Shown here: positions 43,818 to 52,209 of the stretch, in pieces
Layout: every line of letters begins with the position of its first letter
Numbering within the stretch: the stretch's first letter is position 1
From: an uncultured Bacteroidota bacterium
GTDB lineage: Bacteria; Bacteroidota; Bacteroidia; Chitinophagales; Saprospiraceae
Length of the DNA stretch: 64,000 bases
NCBI GenBank assembly: GCA_937872515.1
Contig: CALMSX010000115.1
Span: 119,849-183,848, forward strand
Direction: 5' to 3'
Notes under the pieces: model-generated
What the model saw: the letters and a program-made list of their open reading frames with translations, nothing else
Told to the model about the DNA's origin: nothing
Databases searched by the model: none
Position numbers and translations under genes: made by a program

Positions 43818-44915
43818 TTACACATTAAACCTAAAATGCATAATATCGCCATCATTGACAACATACTCCTTGCCTTCAACACCCATCTTACCTGCCTCTT
43901 TTACAGAAGCTTCTGAGCCATAATGGATAAAGTCTTCATATTTGATTACCTCAGCCCTGATGAATCCTTTCTCAAAATCTGTGTGGATAACACCCGCTGC
44001 CTGAGGTGCTTTGTCACCCCTGTGGATGGTCCAGGCACGTACTTCTTTTTCACCTGCTGTAAAATAGGTGATCAGGTTGAGTAGTTTGTAGCAGGCACGG
44101 ATCACTCTGTTGACACCCGGCTCATCAAGGCCCATGTCTTTCACAAATTCCATCCTTTCTTCTTTGCTTTCCAACTCTGCTATATCCGCCTCAATGGCTG
44201 CGGATACCAGGATGACTTCTGCATTTTCATCCTTCACACTTTCCATAAATTTTTGGGTGTGGGCATTGCCTGTTTTTACACTGCCTTCATCTACATTGCA
44301 AACATATAAAACCGGTTTGTCTGTAAGTAACCAGGTATCTCTGATAAACTCTTTTTCATCATCGCTGAAAGTAAAAGCTCTGGCACAATTGCCGGCTTCC
44401 AGAAAGTTAAAGAGCTTTTCTAAAAACTCTACTTTGGATACATCGTCTTTGGATCCTGATTTAGCTTGCTTTTTCTGGCGATCAATCCTTTTTTCTAGGG
44501 TCTCCAGGTCTTTTAGAATCAGCTCATTGTCAATGATGCCCTTATCTCTGATAGGATCAACACCTCCTTCAACGTGGACGACATTGTCGTCGTCAAAACA
44601 TCGAACTACATGGACAATGGCATCTACTTCGCGAATATTGGCCAAAAACTGGTTGCCCAACCCTTCACCCTTGCTCGCTCCTTTGATCAGACCGGCAATA
44701 TCCACAATCTCCACGGTTGTTGGCTGCACCCTCTGTGGCTTTACAATATCAGAAAGTCGATCCAGCCTTTCATCGGGAACGGTAATTACGCCCAAATTGG
44801 GGTCTTTGGTTGCAAATGGATAATTGGCCGCCAAAGCCTTAGCCGATGTCAACGCATTAAATAGGGTTGATTTACCTACATTGGGAAGTCCCACGATACC
44901 GCACTGTAATGCCAT
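43818..44915 (-). CDS. ychF: Ribosome-associated ATPase YchF (Obg-like)
   Basis: 365 aa, full length. N-terminal G domain with Walker A GLPNVGKSTLFNAL; a coiled-coil insert (about 130-200, KRIDRQKKQAKSGSKDD); C-terminal TGS domain with FTAGEKEVRAWTI and GSEASVKEAGKMGVEGKEYVVNDGDIMHFRFNV. Members bind ATP in preference to GTP and associate with ribosomes, with a stress-linked role. A minus-strand -7-like TACTTTTG lies at 44940-44933. Confidence 0.96.
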   Translation of the reverse strand: MALQCGIVGLPNVGKSTLFNALTSAKALAANYPFATKDPNLGVITVPDERLDRLSDIVKPQRVQPTTVEIVDIAGLIKGASKGEGLGNQFLANIREVDAIVHVVRCFDDDNVVHVEGGVDPIRDKGIIDNELILKDLETLEKRIDRQKKQAKSGSKDDVSKVEFLEKLFNFLEAGNCARAFTFSDDEKEFIRDTWLLTDKPVLYVCNVDEGSVKTGNAHTQKFMESVKDENAEVILVSAAIEADIAELESKEERMEFVKDMGLDEPGVNRVIRACYKLLNLITYFTAGEKEVRAWTIHRGDKAPQAAGVIHTDFEKGFIRAEVIKYEDFIHYGSEASVKEAGKMGVEGKEYVVNDGDIMHFRFNV

Positions 44916-45044
44916 GAATTTATTTTAGGCCGCAAAAGTAAACATTTTGTGCGTAAAAACAGCTCAATCTTCAAAACTTAAGACGGTCTTATAGGGTCCA
45001 AAAGGTAGGGTTTAACACTGCCAGCCTTAAATTACCGCCTGTTT

Positions 45045-45473
45045 TCAGGCTTTGTTGGGCCTCACCATGACCGTCAACCTTGAAGTACACAACAATTGGC
45101 CTTCTTCATCTCTGATTTCCGTGTTCCATACATGGATAGACCCACTGCATTTGATAGGTGTAACGGTTCCGGTTACTAAACCTGACCGGGCGGATTTGAG
45201 GTGGTTGGCATTCACTTCCAGTCCTACCGCGCTGTATTGACCTACAGGACCCGCAGCCAGCAGTGAAGCTACTGAACCCAGGGTTTCTGACAAAACAACA
45301 GAAGCACCCCCATGAAGCAAGCCCATTGGCTGAATGGTTCGTTTGTCTACCGGCATGGTTGCTTTGATAAAATCGTCGCCAATCTCAATAAAATCTATGC
45401 CCAGGTGAGAACCCAGGGTGTTTTGATTGATAAGGTTAAGCATCCCTATATCAGCAGTAACTTTCCAGATCAT
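45045..45473 (-). CDS. PaaI-like hotdog-fold thioesterase
   Basis: 142 aa if it starts at the ATG at 45473. The frame is open up to a TTG at 45521, which would overlap the upstream gene by 31 bp, and another ATG at 45443 fits the family N-terminus (NQNTLGSHLGIDFIEIGDD) almost as well. The hotdog signature PMGLLHGGASVVLSETLGSVAS carries the catalytic-site region. It is expected to hydrolyse acyl- or aryl-CoA thioesters, like PaaI or EntH. The exact substrate is unknown. It follows the 143-aa hypothetical gene on the same strand. Confidence 0.8.
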   Translation of the reverse strand: MIWKVTADIGMLNLINQNTLGSHLGIDFIEIGDDFIKATMPVDKRTIQPMGLLHGGASVVLSETLGSVASLLAAGPVGQYSAVGLEVNANHLKSARSGLVTGTVTPIKCSGSIHVWNTEIRDEEGQLLCTSRLTVMVRPNKA

Positions 45474-45490
45474 ATCGTTAATAACCCGGG

Positions 45491-45922
45491 TTACGGTTTT
45501 GTTCTTTTGTATTTTTTCCAAACCTCCACAAAGGCCTTAGCATGCATCGTGGAAGTTTTTTCATTGTATTGAATCACTTCATTGGGATCTTCTGTGGGTG
45601 GGGTAGAAACAGAAACGGGGTTGGTAGAACCATTGTAAATGGCCAGTTCATTGACAAAAGGCATAAAATCGGTTTCCTGGATAAAACAAAACATGTTTTT
45701 AACCTCTTCTTCGGTTACCCCAAAAGCCTTTTTGTATTTTTCAATATTGGTTCTGATCTCTTTGGATGCAGGTACAATATAGCGGTACTTCGTTTTTTGT
45801 CCGAGGTTGACGCTGACCAGTTCTGTAAAATTTTTATTTTCCAGATCGTAATGAAGGCCTGGTGTAATTACCCAAACTTCTTTGGCTTTGTCCTCCATTT
45901 TGATGACATCTTTCAATTTCAT
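45491..45922 (-). CDS. Hypothetical protein of unknown function
   Basis: 143 aa soluble protein with no signal peptide or membrane segment. The N-terminal half looks alpha/beta, with EVWVITPGLHYDLENKNFTELVSVNLGQKTKYRYIVP. The C-terminal quarter is Pro/Thr/Ser-rich, then a basic helix (KAFVEVWKKYKRTKP). I do not recognise the family. It lies 11 bp from the aminotransferase gene upstream and before the thioesterase gene, so a three-gene transcript is likely. Confidence 0.6.
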   Translation of the reverse strand: MKLKDVIKMEDKAKEVWVITPGLHYDLENKNFTELVSVNLGQKTKYRYIVPASKEIRTNIEKYKKAFGVTEEEVKNMFCFIQETDFMPFVNELAIYNGSTNPVSVSTPPTEDPNEVIQYNEKTSTMHAKAFVEVWKKYKRTKP

Positions 45923-45933
45923 GTGGCAATATT

Positions 45934-47142
45934 TTATTTAAATTTTGACAAACAGTTTTTTAATCTTTTGATGGCTTCTGTTAAATCTTCTTCAGAAGCT
46001 GCATAGGATATTCGGATACATTGGTCAGCACCGAAAGCTGAGCCACTAACCAGGCCCACATGAGCTTCTGCCAACATGATTTCAGAAAAATCATCTGCAT
46101 TTTGGATGGTGTTGGTGCCATCACTCTTTCCAAAGTAAAAACTCACATCCGGAAATACATAAAAAGCACCCTGCGGGTTATTGACAATTAGCCCGGGAAT
46201 CTGCTTTAACTGTTCAATGACCAAATCTCGTCTTTTTTGAAAGGCCCGTGTCATTTCTACAGTGGGACTCATATCACTGTCAAGACCTACGGCTGCAGCA
46301 TGCTGACTAAAAGAAGCCGCTCCTGATGTAACCTGTCCCTGCACCTTGTCGCAAGCTGACGCAAGCCATGCAGGACCGGCCATAAAACCTAGTCTCCAGC
46401 CGGTCATGGAAAATCCTTTAGAAAAGCCATTCACCACAGCGGTTATCTCCTGCATGCCCGGCACAGAGGCAATGCTGGCGTGTTTTGACTGAAAATTGAT
46501 GTATTCATAAATTTCATCCGAAACCACTACAATGTTATCATGTGTTTTGATAACATCGGCAATAGCAGCCAATTCATCAGTGGTAAAAACGCTGCCGGTC
46601 GGATTGCAGGGTGATGAAAAAATGACCATCCTGGTCCTTTCTGTGATGGCGGCAGCCACTTGCGCTGCGCTAACTTTAAACTCGTCTTCTATACCGGCAG
46701 AAACGATTACGGGTGTGCCATGGCAAAATTTGACAATTTCGTAATAAGAAACCCAGTAAGGGGCAAAAATAATAACCTCATCTCCCGGATCAATGACAGC
46801 CGTACAGATATTAAAAATGCTCTGTTTAGCACCATTAGAGATCACAATTTGGTTGCCCTGATAGTCGAGGCCACTATCGCGTTTCATCTTGCGGATGATG
46901 GCATTTTTTAACTCCAGGGTTCCGGAAACAGGAGTGTACTTGGTCATACCCTTGTGCAGGCCATCAATGGCAGCATCTTTGATGTGCTCTGGTGTATCAA
47001 AATCGGGTTCACCCAGGCTCAGGGAAATAACATTAACTCCCTTGGAAGCCAGCTCTCTTGCTTTTTGGGCCATACGTATTGTGGCAGATTCAGTCATTTC
47101 CTGAATTTTATCCGCCACCATTATTTTTAGATCAAATGCCAT
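45934..47142 (-). CDS. Class I pyridoxal-phosphate aminotransferase (aspartate aminotransferase type)
   Basis: 402 aa. Fold-type I aminotransferase: LSLGEPDFDTPEHI near the N-terminus, PCNPTG (178-183), SDEIYE (Asp209), the Schiff-base Lys242 in GFSKGFSMTGWRLGF, and Arg250. It most resembles the prokaryotic 1-gamma aspartate aminotransferases; aspartate/2-oxoglutarate is the likely pair, but related enzymes use other amino acids. A -7-like TACTTTTG occurs upstream on the minus strand (47171-47164). An alternative start at Met8 is possible. Confidence 0.88.
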   Translation of the reverse strand: MAFDLKIMVADKIQEMTESATIRMAQKARELASKGVNVISLSLGEPDFDTPEHIKDAAIDGLHKGMTKYTPVSGTLELKNAIIRKMKRDSGLDYQGNQIVISNGAKQSIFNICTAVIDPGDEVIIFAPYWVSYYEIVKFCHGTPVIVSAGIEDEFKVSAAQVAAAITERTRMVIFSSPCNPTGSVFTTDELAAIADVIKTHDNIVVVSDEIYEYINFQSKHASIASVPGMQEITAVVNGFSKGFSMTGWRLGFMAGPAWLASACDKVQGQVTSGAASFSQHAAAVGLDSDMSPTVEMTRAFQKRRDLVIEQLKQIPGLIVNNPQGAFYVFPDVSFYFGKSDGTNTIQNADDFSEIMLAEAHVGLVSGSAFGADQCIRISYAASEEDLTEAIKRLKNCLSKFK

Positions 47143-47480
47143 AAACCAGTTTAAAGTTATTTACAAAAGTAATAATATGTATTGAAGATTTTTTCCCAAA
47201 ATAGCTATCAGTGTGCTATTTTCCGGGCAAACCATTCAGTTTTATGCTTACTAAGACTTTAAACTGGGTTTTGTGACCCCTTTTTTGAAATTATACTTCA
47301 AAATTATTTTTTAATCACCCCTCGGCCTGCTGTCACTTATTACCTCTGAAATGAACCCAAAGCCTACCTTTTTTGCCGTAATTAACCTACCCCTTATCTA
47401 CATCAGATGGTGGTCTGATATGTCTCATTTCACCTCACGTTTTCCGTCTTTTGTTTATCTTTACCATCTAATTTTAGACC
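47143..47480. other. Divergent intergenic region
   Basis: 338 bp between the aminotransferase and carboxylase genes, T-rich. It contains the minus-strand TACTTTTG (47171-47164) preceded by TTTTG about 25 bp upstream. On the plus strand, TATCTTTA (47456-47463) lies 18 bp before the carboxylase start. Both are weak promoter candidates. Nothing else was recognised. Confidence 0.4.
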
Positions 47481-49022
47481 ATGCAAGACCTGCTGAATGC
47501 CCTAAGGGATAAAAAAGAACTCGCCCAATTGGGAGGAGGAATAGAAAGAATTGACAAAGAGCATAAAAAAGGAAAACTAACGGCCCGAGAGCGTTTGGAA
47601 CTCCTACTGGATGCCGGGTCGTTTGAAGAACTGGATATGCTAAAGGAACACCGTTCTTTTGACTTTGGAATGGAAACCCAACAATTTCCGGGCGATGGGG
47701 TCATAACGGGCTATGGCAAGATTCATGGTCGGCTGGCTTATGTTTTTGCCCAGGATTTTACTGTTTTTGGAGGTTCGCTGTCCGAAACCCATGCTGAAAA
47801 AATTTGCAAAATAATGGATTTGGCCATGGAAAATGGAGCTCCGGTCATCGGACTCAACGATTCGGGAGGAGCCAGGATCCAGGAAGGGGTCAATTCTTTG
47901 GGGGGATATGCCGATATATTTTTCAGAAATACCGTTGCATCCGGAGTAATTCCTCAAATCAGTGCTATTATGGGCCCTTGTGCCGGAGGAGCAGTCTATT
48001 CACCTGCCATCACTGATTTTATCATGATGGTGGAAAATACTTCTTACATGTTTGTTACGGGTCCCAATGTTGTGAAAACGGTGACCAACGAGGATGTAAC
48101 TTCTGAGGAATTGGGAGGAGCCATGACCCACGCCAGAAAGAGTGGGGTAGCCCATTTGACAGCCTATAATGATCTGGATGCAATCCGCAAGATAAGGACC
48201 CTGCTCTCCTATATTCCACAAAACAACAGAGAAACCACACCTTTGGTACCCTATGCCGGAGAAGATGAGTGCAGGCCGGCATTGAACAAAATCATCCCAG
48301 CTTCTTCACAAACACCTTATGACATCAAAGAAGTGATTGTTGAGTTATGTGATAAAGATTCCTTTTTTGAAGTGCATGAGCACTATGCTGAAAATATTGT
48401 GGTGGGTTTTGCCCGAATGGCCGGTAGAAGCATAGGTATTGTGGCCAACCAACCCCAGGATCTGGCAGGTGTATTGGATGTCAATGCCAGTAAAAAAGCA
48501 GCCCGATTTGTGAGGTTCTGTGATTGTTTTAATATCCCATTATTGGTGTTGGTTGACGTTCCCGGTTTCTTGCCGGGTACCGACCAGGAGTGGAATGCCA
48601 TCATCACCAATGGAGCAAAATTGCTCTATGCATTCAGTGAGGCAACTGTACCAAGAGTAACGGTAATCACCAGAAAGGCATATGGAGGTGCGTATGATGT
48701 TATGAACAGCAAACACATCAAAGCAGACCTCAACTATGCCTGGCCCAGTGCAGAAATAGCGGTAATGGGAGCCAAAGGAGCCAGTGAAATTATCTTTAAA
48801 AAAGAAATCACAAGTGCTGAAAACCCGGAGGCAAAACTATTGGAAAAAGAAGCAGAATATCAACATAAGTTTGCCAATCCTTACAGAGCAGCAGGAAGAG
48901 GTTTTGTGGATGAAGTCATTGCTCCATCTGAAACAAGGAAAAAACTCATCCGTGCATTTGAAATGCTTTCCAATAAAAAAGTAGTAAGACCAACTAAAAA
49001 ACACGGCAATATTCCGCTGTAG
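47481..49022 (+). CDS. Acyl-CoA carboxylase, carboxyltransferase (beta) subunit
   Basis: 513 aa, the length of propionyl-CoA carboxylase beta subunits (PccB). Two crotonase-like carboxyltransferase halves are seen: GGARIQEGVNSLGGYADIFFRN with GPCAGGAVYSPAITDF in the first, and DVPGFLPGTDQEWNAIITNGAKLLYAFSEATVPRVTVITRKAYGGAYDVM in the second. It transfers carboxyl from biotin to propionyl- or a related acyl-CoA. No biotin carboxylase or carrier gene is adjacent, so its partners must be elsewhere. Confidence 0.92.
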   Translation: MQDLLNALRDKKELAQLGGGIERIDKEHKKGKLTARERLELLLDAGSFEELDMLKEHRSFDFGMETQQFPGDGVITGYGKIHGRLAYVFAQDFTVFGGSLSETHAEKICKIMDLAMENGAPVIGLNDSGGARIQEGVNSLGGYADIFFRNTVASGVIPQISAIMGPCAGGAVYSPAITDFIMMVENTSYMFVTGPNVVKTVTNEDVTSEELGGAMTHARKSGVAHLTAYNDLDAIRKIRTLLSYIPQNNRETTPLVPYAGEDECRPALNKIIPASSQTPYDIKEVIVELCDKDSFFEVHEHYAENIVVGFARMAGRSIGIVANQPQDLAGVLDVNASKKAARFVRFCDCFNIPLLVLVDVPGFLPGTDQEWNAIITNGAKLLYAFSEATVPRVTVITRKAYGGAYDVMNSKHIKADLNYAWPSAEIAVMGAKGASEIIFKKEITSAENPEAKLLEKEAEYQHKFANPYRAAGRGFVDEVIAPSETRKKLIRAFEMLSNKKVVRPTKKHGNIPL

Positions 49023-49102
49023 TTAAAACGTTCTATCAAAAGATTTTGTTAAATATATAGGATAAGGGGTAGTTTGTACCCTTTATCCCGTATTATAGTC
49101 GA

Positions 49103-52100
49103 ATGAATATACCAATGGATAAATTGAAAAGAGTTTTTAAATACCTGGGATTCTTAATCCTGGGCTTAATCATCGCATTGCTGGCAGCCCCCTTTGTGTT
49201 TAAAGACCAGATTTTGGCAGAAATTAAAAAATTCGCCAATGAAAGCGTCAACGCCGAGATAGAATTTAAGGATGTGGATGTTTCTTTTTTGAGATCGTTT
49301 CCGGAGGTTTCGGTAGAAATACAGGACTTAAGTGTTGTGGGCATTGATACTTTTTATGGACAAAATCTTCTACGGGCCAAATCCTTGGAATTGGATTTTT
49401 CCCTCATCCCACTTTTTAATAAATCAGCCCCCAAGTCCATTAAATACATAGGACTTAATGATGCGGATATCGACCTGGTCTTCTTAAATGACAGCCTGGC
49501 CAATTATCTCATCACCAAACCTTCTGAAGATACCACAGGGGTGGAATTTGCCCTGGAAGGATATGAGCTCAATAATTGTAATCTTACTTACAAAGATTTG
49601 ACCCTTCCGTTAGAATTGTACCTTCGTGGGGTAAGTCATAAAGGCAGTGGTGACATTGCTTCCAGTGTTTACGATCTTGAAACCTCGACCCAGGCGGATA
49701 GTATGTCGGTGGTTTTCGACGGCTTCACCTATCTCAAAAATGTGAAAGCGGGTCTGGATGCCGATTTTCATATTGACATGGATAAGTTGCTTTTTGAACT
49801 TAAAGACAATGAACTTTTTATTAATAAATTAAAAGCACGCGGGGATGGTTCGGTCCAATTTGTGGATGATGAAACGATGCGTATCAATGCTGATATCAAG
49901 ACGCTTGGCAACAATTTTGGCGAATTAATATCGATCTTTCCCTATTTGTCTGCTTACAATACTGTCAATGCCAAAGGCAGCGCCACCTTATCAGCGGTTG
50001 TAAAAGGAGATTACAATGGCTTGAAACCCATTTACCCGGCTTTTGATCTTACCCTTGACATCAAAAACGGCTCCGCCACGTACGAAGGTTTGGATGCCTC
50101 CATTTCAGGGGTCACAGCCCTGGTGAATATTAAATCTACACGTCAGGATATGAAAGATCTTGAAGTGACCATAGATAATGCCGGACTTTCAGTTAACCAG
50201 GAACGGATTACGGGAAATTTTAGAATCAGAGATGGTCTCACCAACGCAAGGGTTACAGGGAACGTCAAAGGAGGAATTAAGTTGGAAAACTGGAAAAAAG
50301 CCCTGCCGCTTGAAGGGGTAGAACAACTATCAGGTTCACTTAATGCCAATCTGTCGTTCGATGCAAGACAGTCCGATATTGATAAAGAAAATTATGCGGC
50401 CATTGGATTTAATGGAACCGCTTCTGCCAATCAATTACTGTACAAATCAAAAGGCAGTCCGTCTGTAAAGGTGGGCAGTGCCTCGATGACAGCCAATCCA
50501 CAAAAAATCAGTCTCCAGACCAGTGCCATTCAGTTTGGCAAAAGTGATCTAAGTTTGAGTGGTGAATTATTGCATCCTATGGCCTATTTTTCGGACAATA
50601 AAAATATTTCGGGAAAGGTAAAGGTGGTCTCTTCATTAATGGATATGAATGAATGGACCAACGAAAAACCAACTGCCAATCCAAATGACGGAGGCTCAGT
50701 CTTTATGCCTGATCTAAGTGCCTATAGTTACAGCCACATTGATGCTGACGTAGATTTTAAGGAGATCCTGTACGGAAACCACAAAGTAAAAAACCTTAAA
50801 GGCATTGCGACCCTGGGAATTGAAAATGTAGATGTGAAATCTTTTAGCATGAATATGGATGGCAGTGATGTAGCCTTCAACGGAAAGCTGGCCAACGTAT
50901 ATTCGTGGATGACGGGTACGGGTATACTGAATGGCAACCTCAATTTAAAGGCCGGAAAACTGGATGCCAATGCTTTCATGACAAAGTCATCTGAAGTTCC
51001 GGTTCAGGAGGAGGAAGTTTTATTTAAGGTTCCAGCTGATGTCAACCTACAGATGAATGCTGACATTGAACAGTTAAAGTATACCAATATGACCCTGGAT
51101 GGCTTTTCTGGTAAGGTCTTGGTTCAAAATCAGGTGATTTACATGACCGGCTTGCAAGCGGGTACCCTGGGCGGGAAGATAGGTTTTGATGGCTTGTATG
51201 ATACATCCACCGACAGTCCGGCTTTTAATGTGAAGCTGAACCTGGATAAAATGGAATTTAACAAGGCGTTCAACCAATTTATCACAATGAAGGCCCTTGC
51301 ACCGGTAGCACAATACATCAATGGCGTATTTAACACCACGCTGGTAATGGAAGGTAAGCTGGGTAAGGGCATGTTGCCGGATCTTTCTACACTAACGGTT
51401 TCAGGTTTTATTGAAACACTCAATGGTATTATTAAAGGGTTTGCTCCCCTGGCAGCAGCAGGTGATAAACTTGGATTGAAAGAAGTATCACAGATGGAAA
51501 TCAAGGATACCAGAAACTGGTTTGAGGTAAAAAATGGGGTGGTTGAAATAAAGGAATTTACGAAAAACATCTCAGGAATCGACGTCAAAGGCCTGGGTAA
51601 ACACAAGTTGGGCGGTGATATGGATTATCAGTTTGACTTGAGAATTCCAAGGAAAATGTTGTCCAAAAACGTGGTAACGGGAACGGCGATGAAAGGGCTT
51701 GGCTTATTGGAAAAAGAAGCATCCAAATTGGGACTCAATCTGGCGCAGGGAGAATTTATTGACATCAGACTTACCTTGGGAGGTCGAATTAAAGACCCTA
51801 AAATTGGCATTAAGCCTTTGGGTACATCCGGTAAATCAATGGAGCAGGAGCTAAAAGATGAAGTAAAAATCAAGGCAGCCCAGGCCAGGGATTCAATTAC
51901 CAAAGTTGTTCAGCAGAAGAAGGAAGAGTTAAAAGATACATTGAGGTCGCGGGCAGAACAGGAAGTTGACAAGGTAAAACAAAAGGCTGAAGAAAAGGCC
52001 AATGAGGTACTAAACGAGGCAAAAGACAAGGTGAAAAAGGAAGTCGAAAATAAAATTGACACCCTCGTAGGCAAAACGGTTTCCGATACCCTCAAAAAGA

Positions 52101-52204
52101 AAGCGGAAGAGGTCATTAAAAACAAAACGGGTAAGGACATTGACGACCTCAAAAACAAAGTGAAAGACTGGAATCCGTTTAAAAAGAAAAAGGGTGGAGG
52201 ATAG
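49103..52204 (+). CDS. AsmA-like membrane-anchored protein
   Basis: 1033 aa. One N-terminal transmembrane helix (about 13-35), then an AsmA N-terminal domain (INAEIEFKDVDVSFLRSFPEVSVEIQDLSVVG) and a long repetitive beta-rich body ending in the AsmA C-terminal region (about 700-890). After residue 910 the protein becomes a Lys/Glu-rich, highly charged probable coiled coil of ~110 residues. AsmA/TamB-type proteins bridge the periplasm and are implicated in lipid transport to the outer membrane. The charged tail is unusual. ATG at 49103, with Met5 an alternative. Confidence 0.8.
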   Translation: MNIPMDKLKRVFKYLGFLILGLIIALLAAPFVFKDQILAEIKKFANESVNAEIEFKDVDVSFLRSFPEVSVEIQDLSVVGIDTFYGQNLLRAKSLELDFSLIPLFNKSAPKSIKYIGLNDADIDLVFLNDSLANYLITKPSEDTTGVEFALEGYELNNCNLTYKDLTLPLELYLRGVSHKGSGDIASSVYDLETSTQADSMSVVFDGFTYLKNVKAGLDADFHIDMDKLLFELKDNELFINKLKARGDGSVQFVDDETMRINADIKTLGNNFGELISIFPYLSAYNTVNAKGSATLSAVVKGDYNGLKPIYPAFDLTLDIKNGSATYEGLDASISGVTALVNIKSTRQDMKDLEVTIDNAGLSVNQERITGNFRIRDGLTNARVTGNVKGGIKLENWKKALPLEGVEQLSGSLNANLSFDARQSDIDKENYAAIGFNGTASANQLLYKSKGSPSVKVGSASMTANPQKISLQTSAIQFGKSDLSLSGELLHPMAYFSDNKNISGKVKVVSSLMDMNEWTNEKPTANPNDGGSVFMPDLSAYSYSHIDADVDFKEILYGNHKVKNLKGIATLGIENVDVKSFSMNMDGSDVAFNGKLANVYSWMTGTGILNGNLNLKAGKLDANAFMTKSSEVPVQEEEVLFKVPADVNLQMNADIEQLKYTNMTLDGFSGKVLVQNQVIYMTGLQAGTLGGKIGFDGLYDTSTDSPAFNVKLNLDKMEFNKAFNQFITMKALAPVAQYINGVFNTTLVMEGKLGKGMLPDLSTLTVSGFIETLNGIIKGFAPLAAAGDKLGLKEVSQMEIKDTRNWFEVKNGVVEIKEFTKNISGIDVKGLGKHKLGGDMDYQFDLRIPRKMLSKNVVTGTAMKGLGLLEKEASKLGLNLAQGEFIDIRLTLGGRIKDPKIGIKPLGTSGKSMEQELKDEVKIKAAQARDSITKVVQQKKEELKDTLRSRAEQEVDKVKQKAEEKANEVLNEAKDKVKKEVENKIDTLVGKTVSDTLKKKAEEVIKNKTGKDIDDLKNKVKDWNPFKKKKGGG

Positions 52205-52209
52205 CAGGC

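Noticed and set aside
44110..44823. 237-codon plus-strand frame opposite ychF
   Set aside because: Antisense shadow; Ser/Thr-rich translation without domain, while YchF is full length.
45312..45572. 86-codon plus-strand frame across the thioesterase and hypothetical genes
   Set aside because: Antisense to two genes and no family resemblance.
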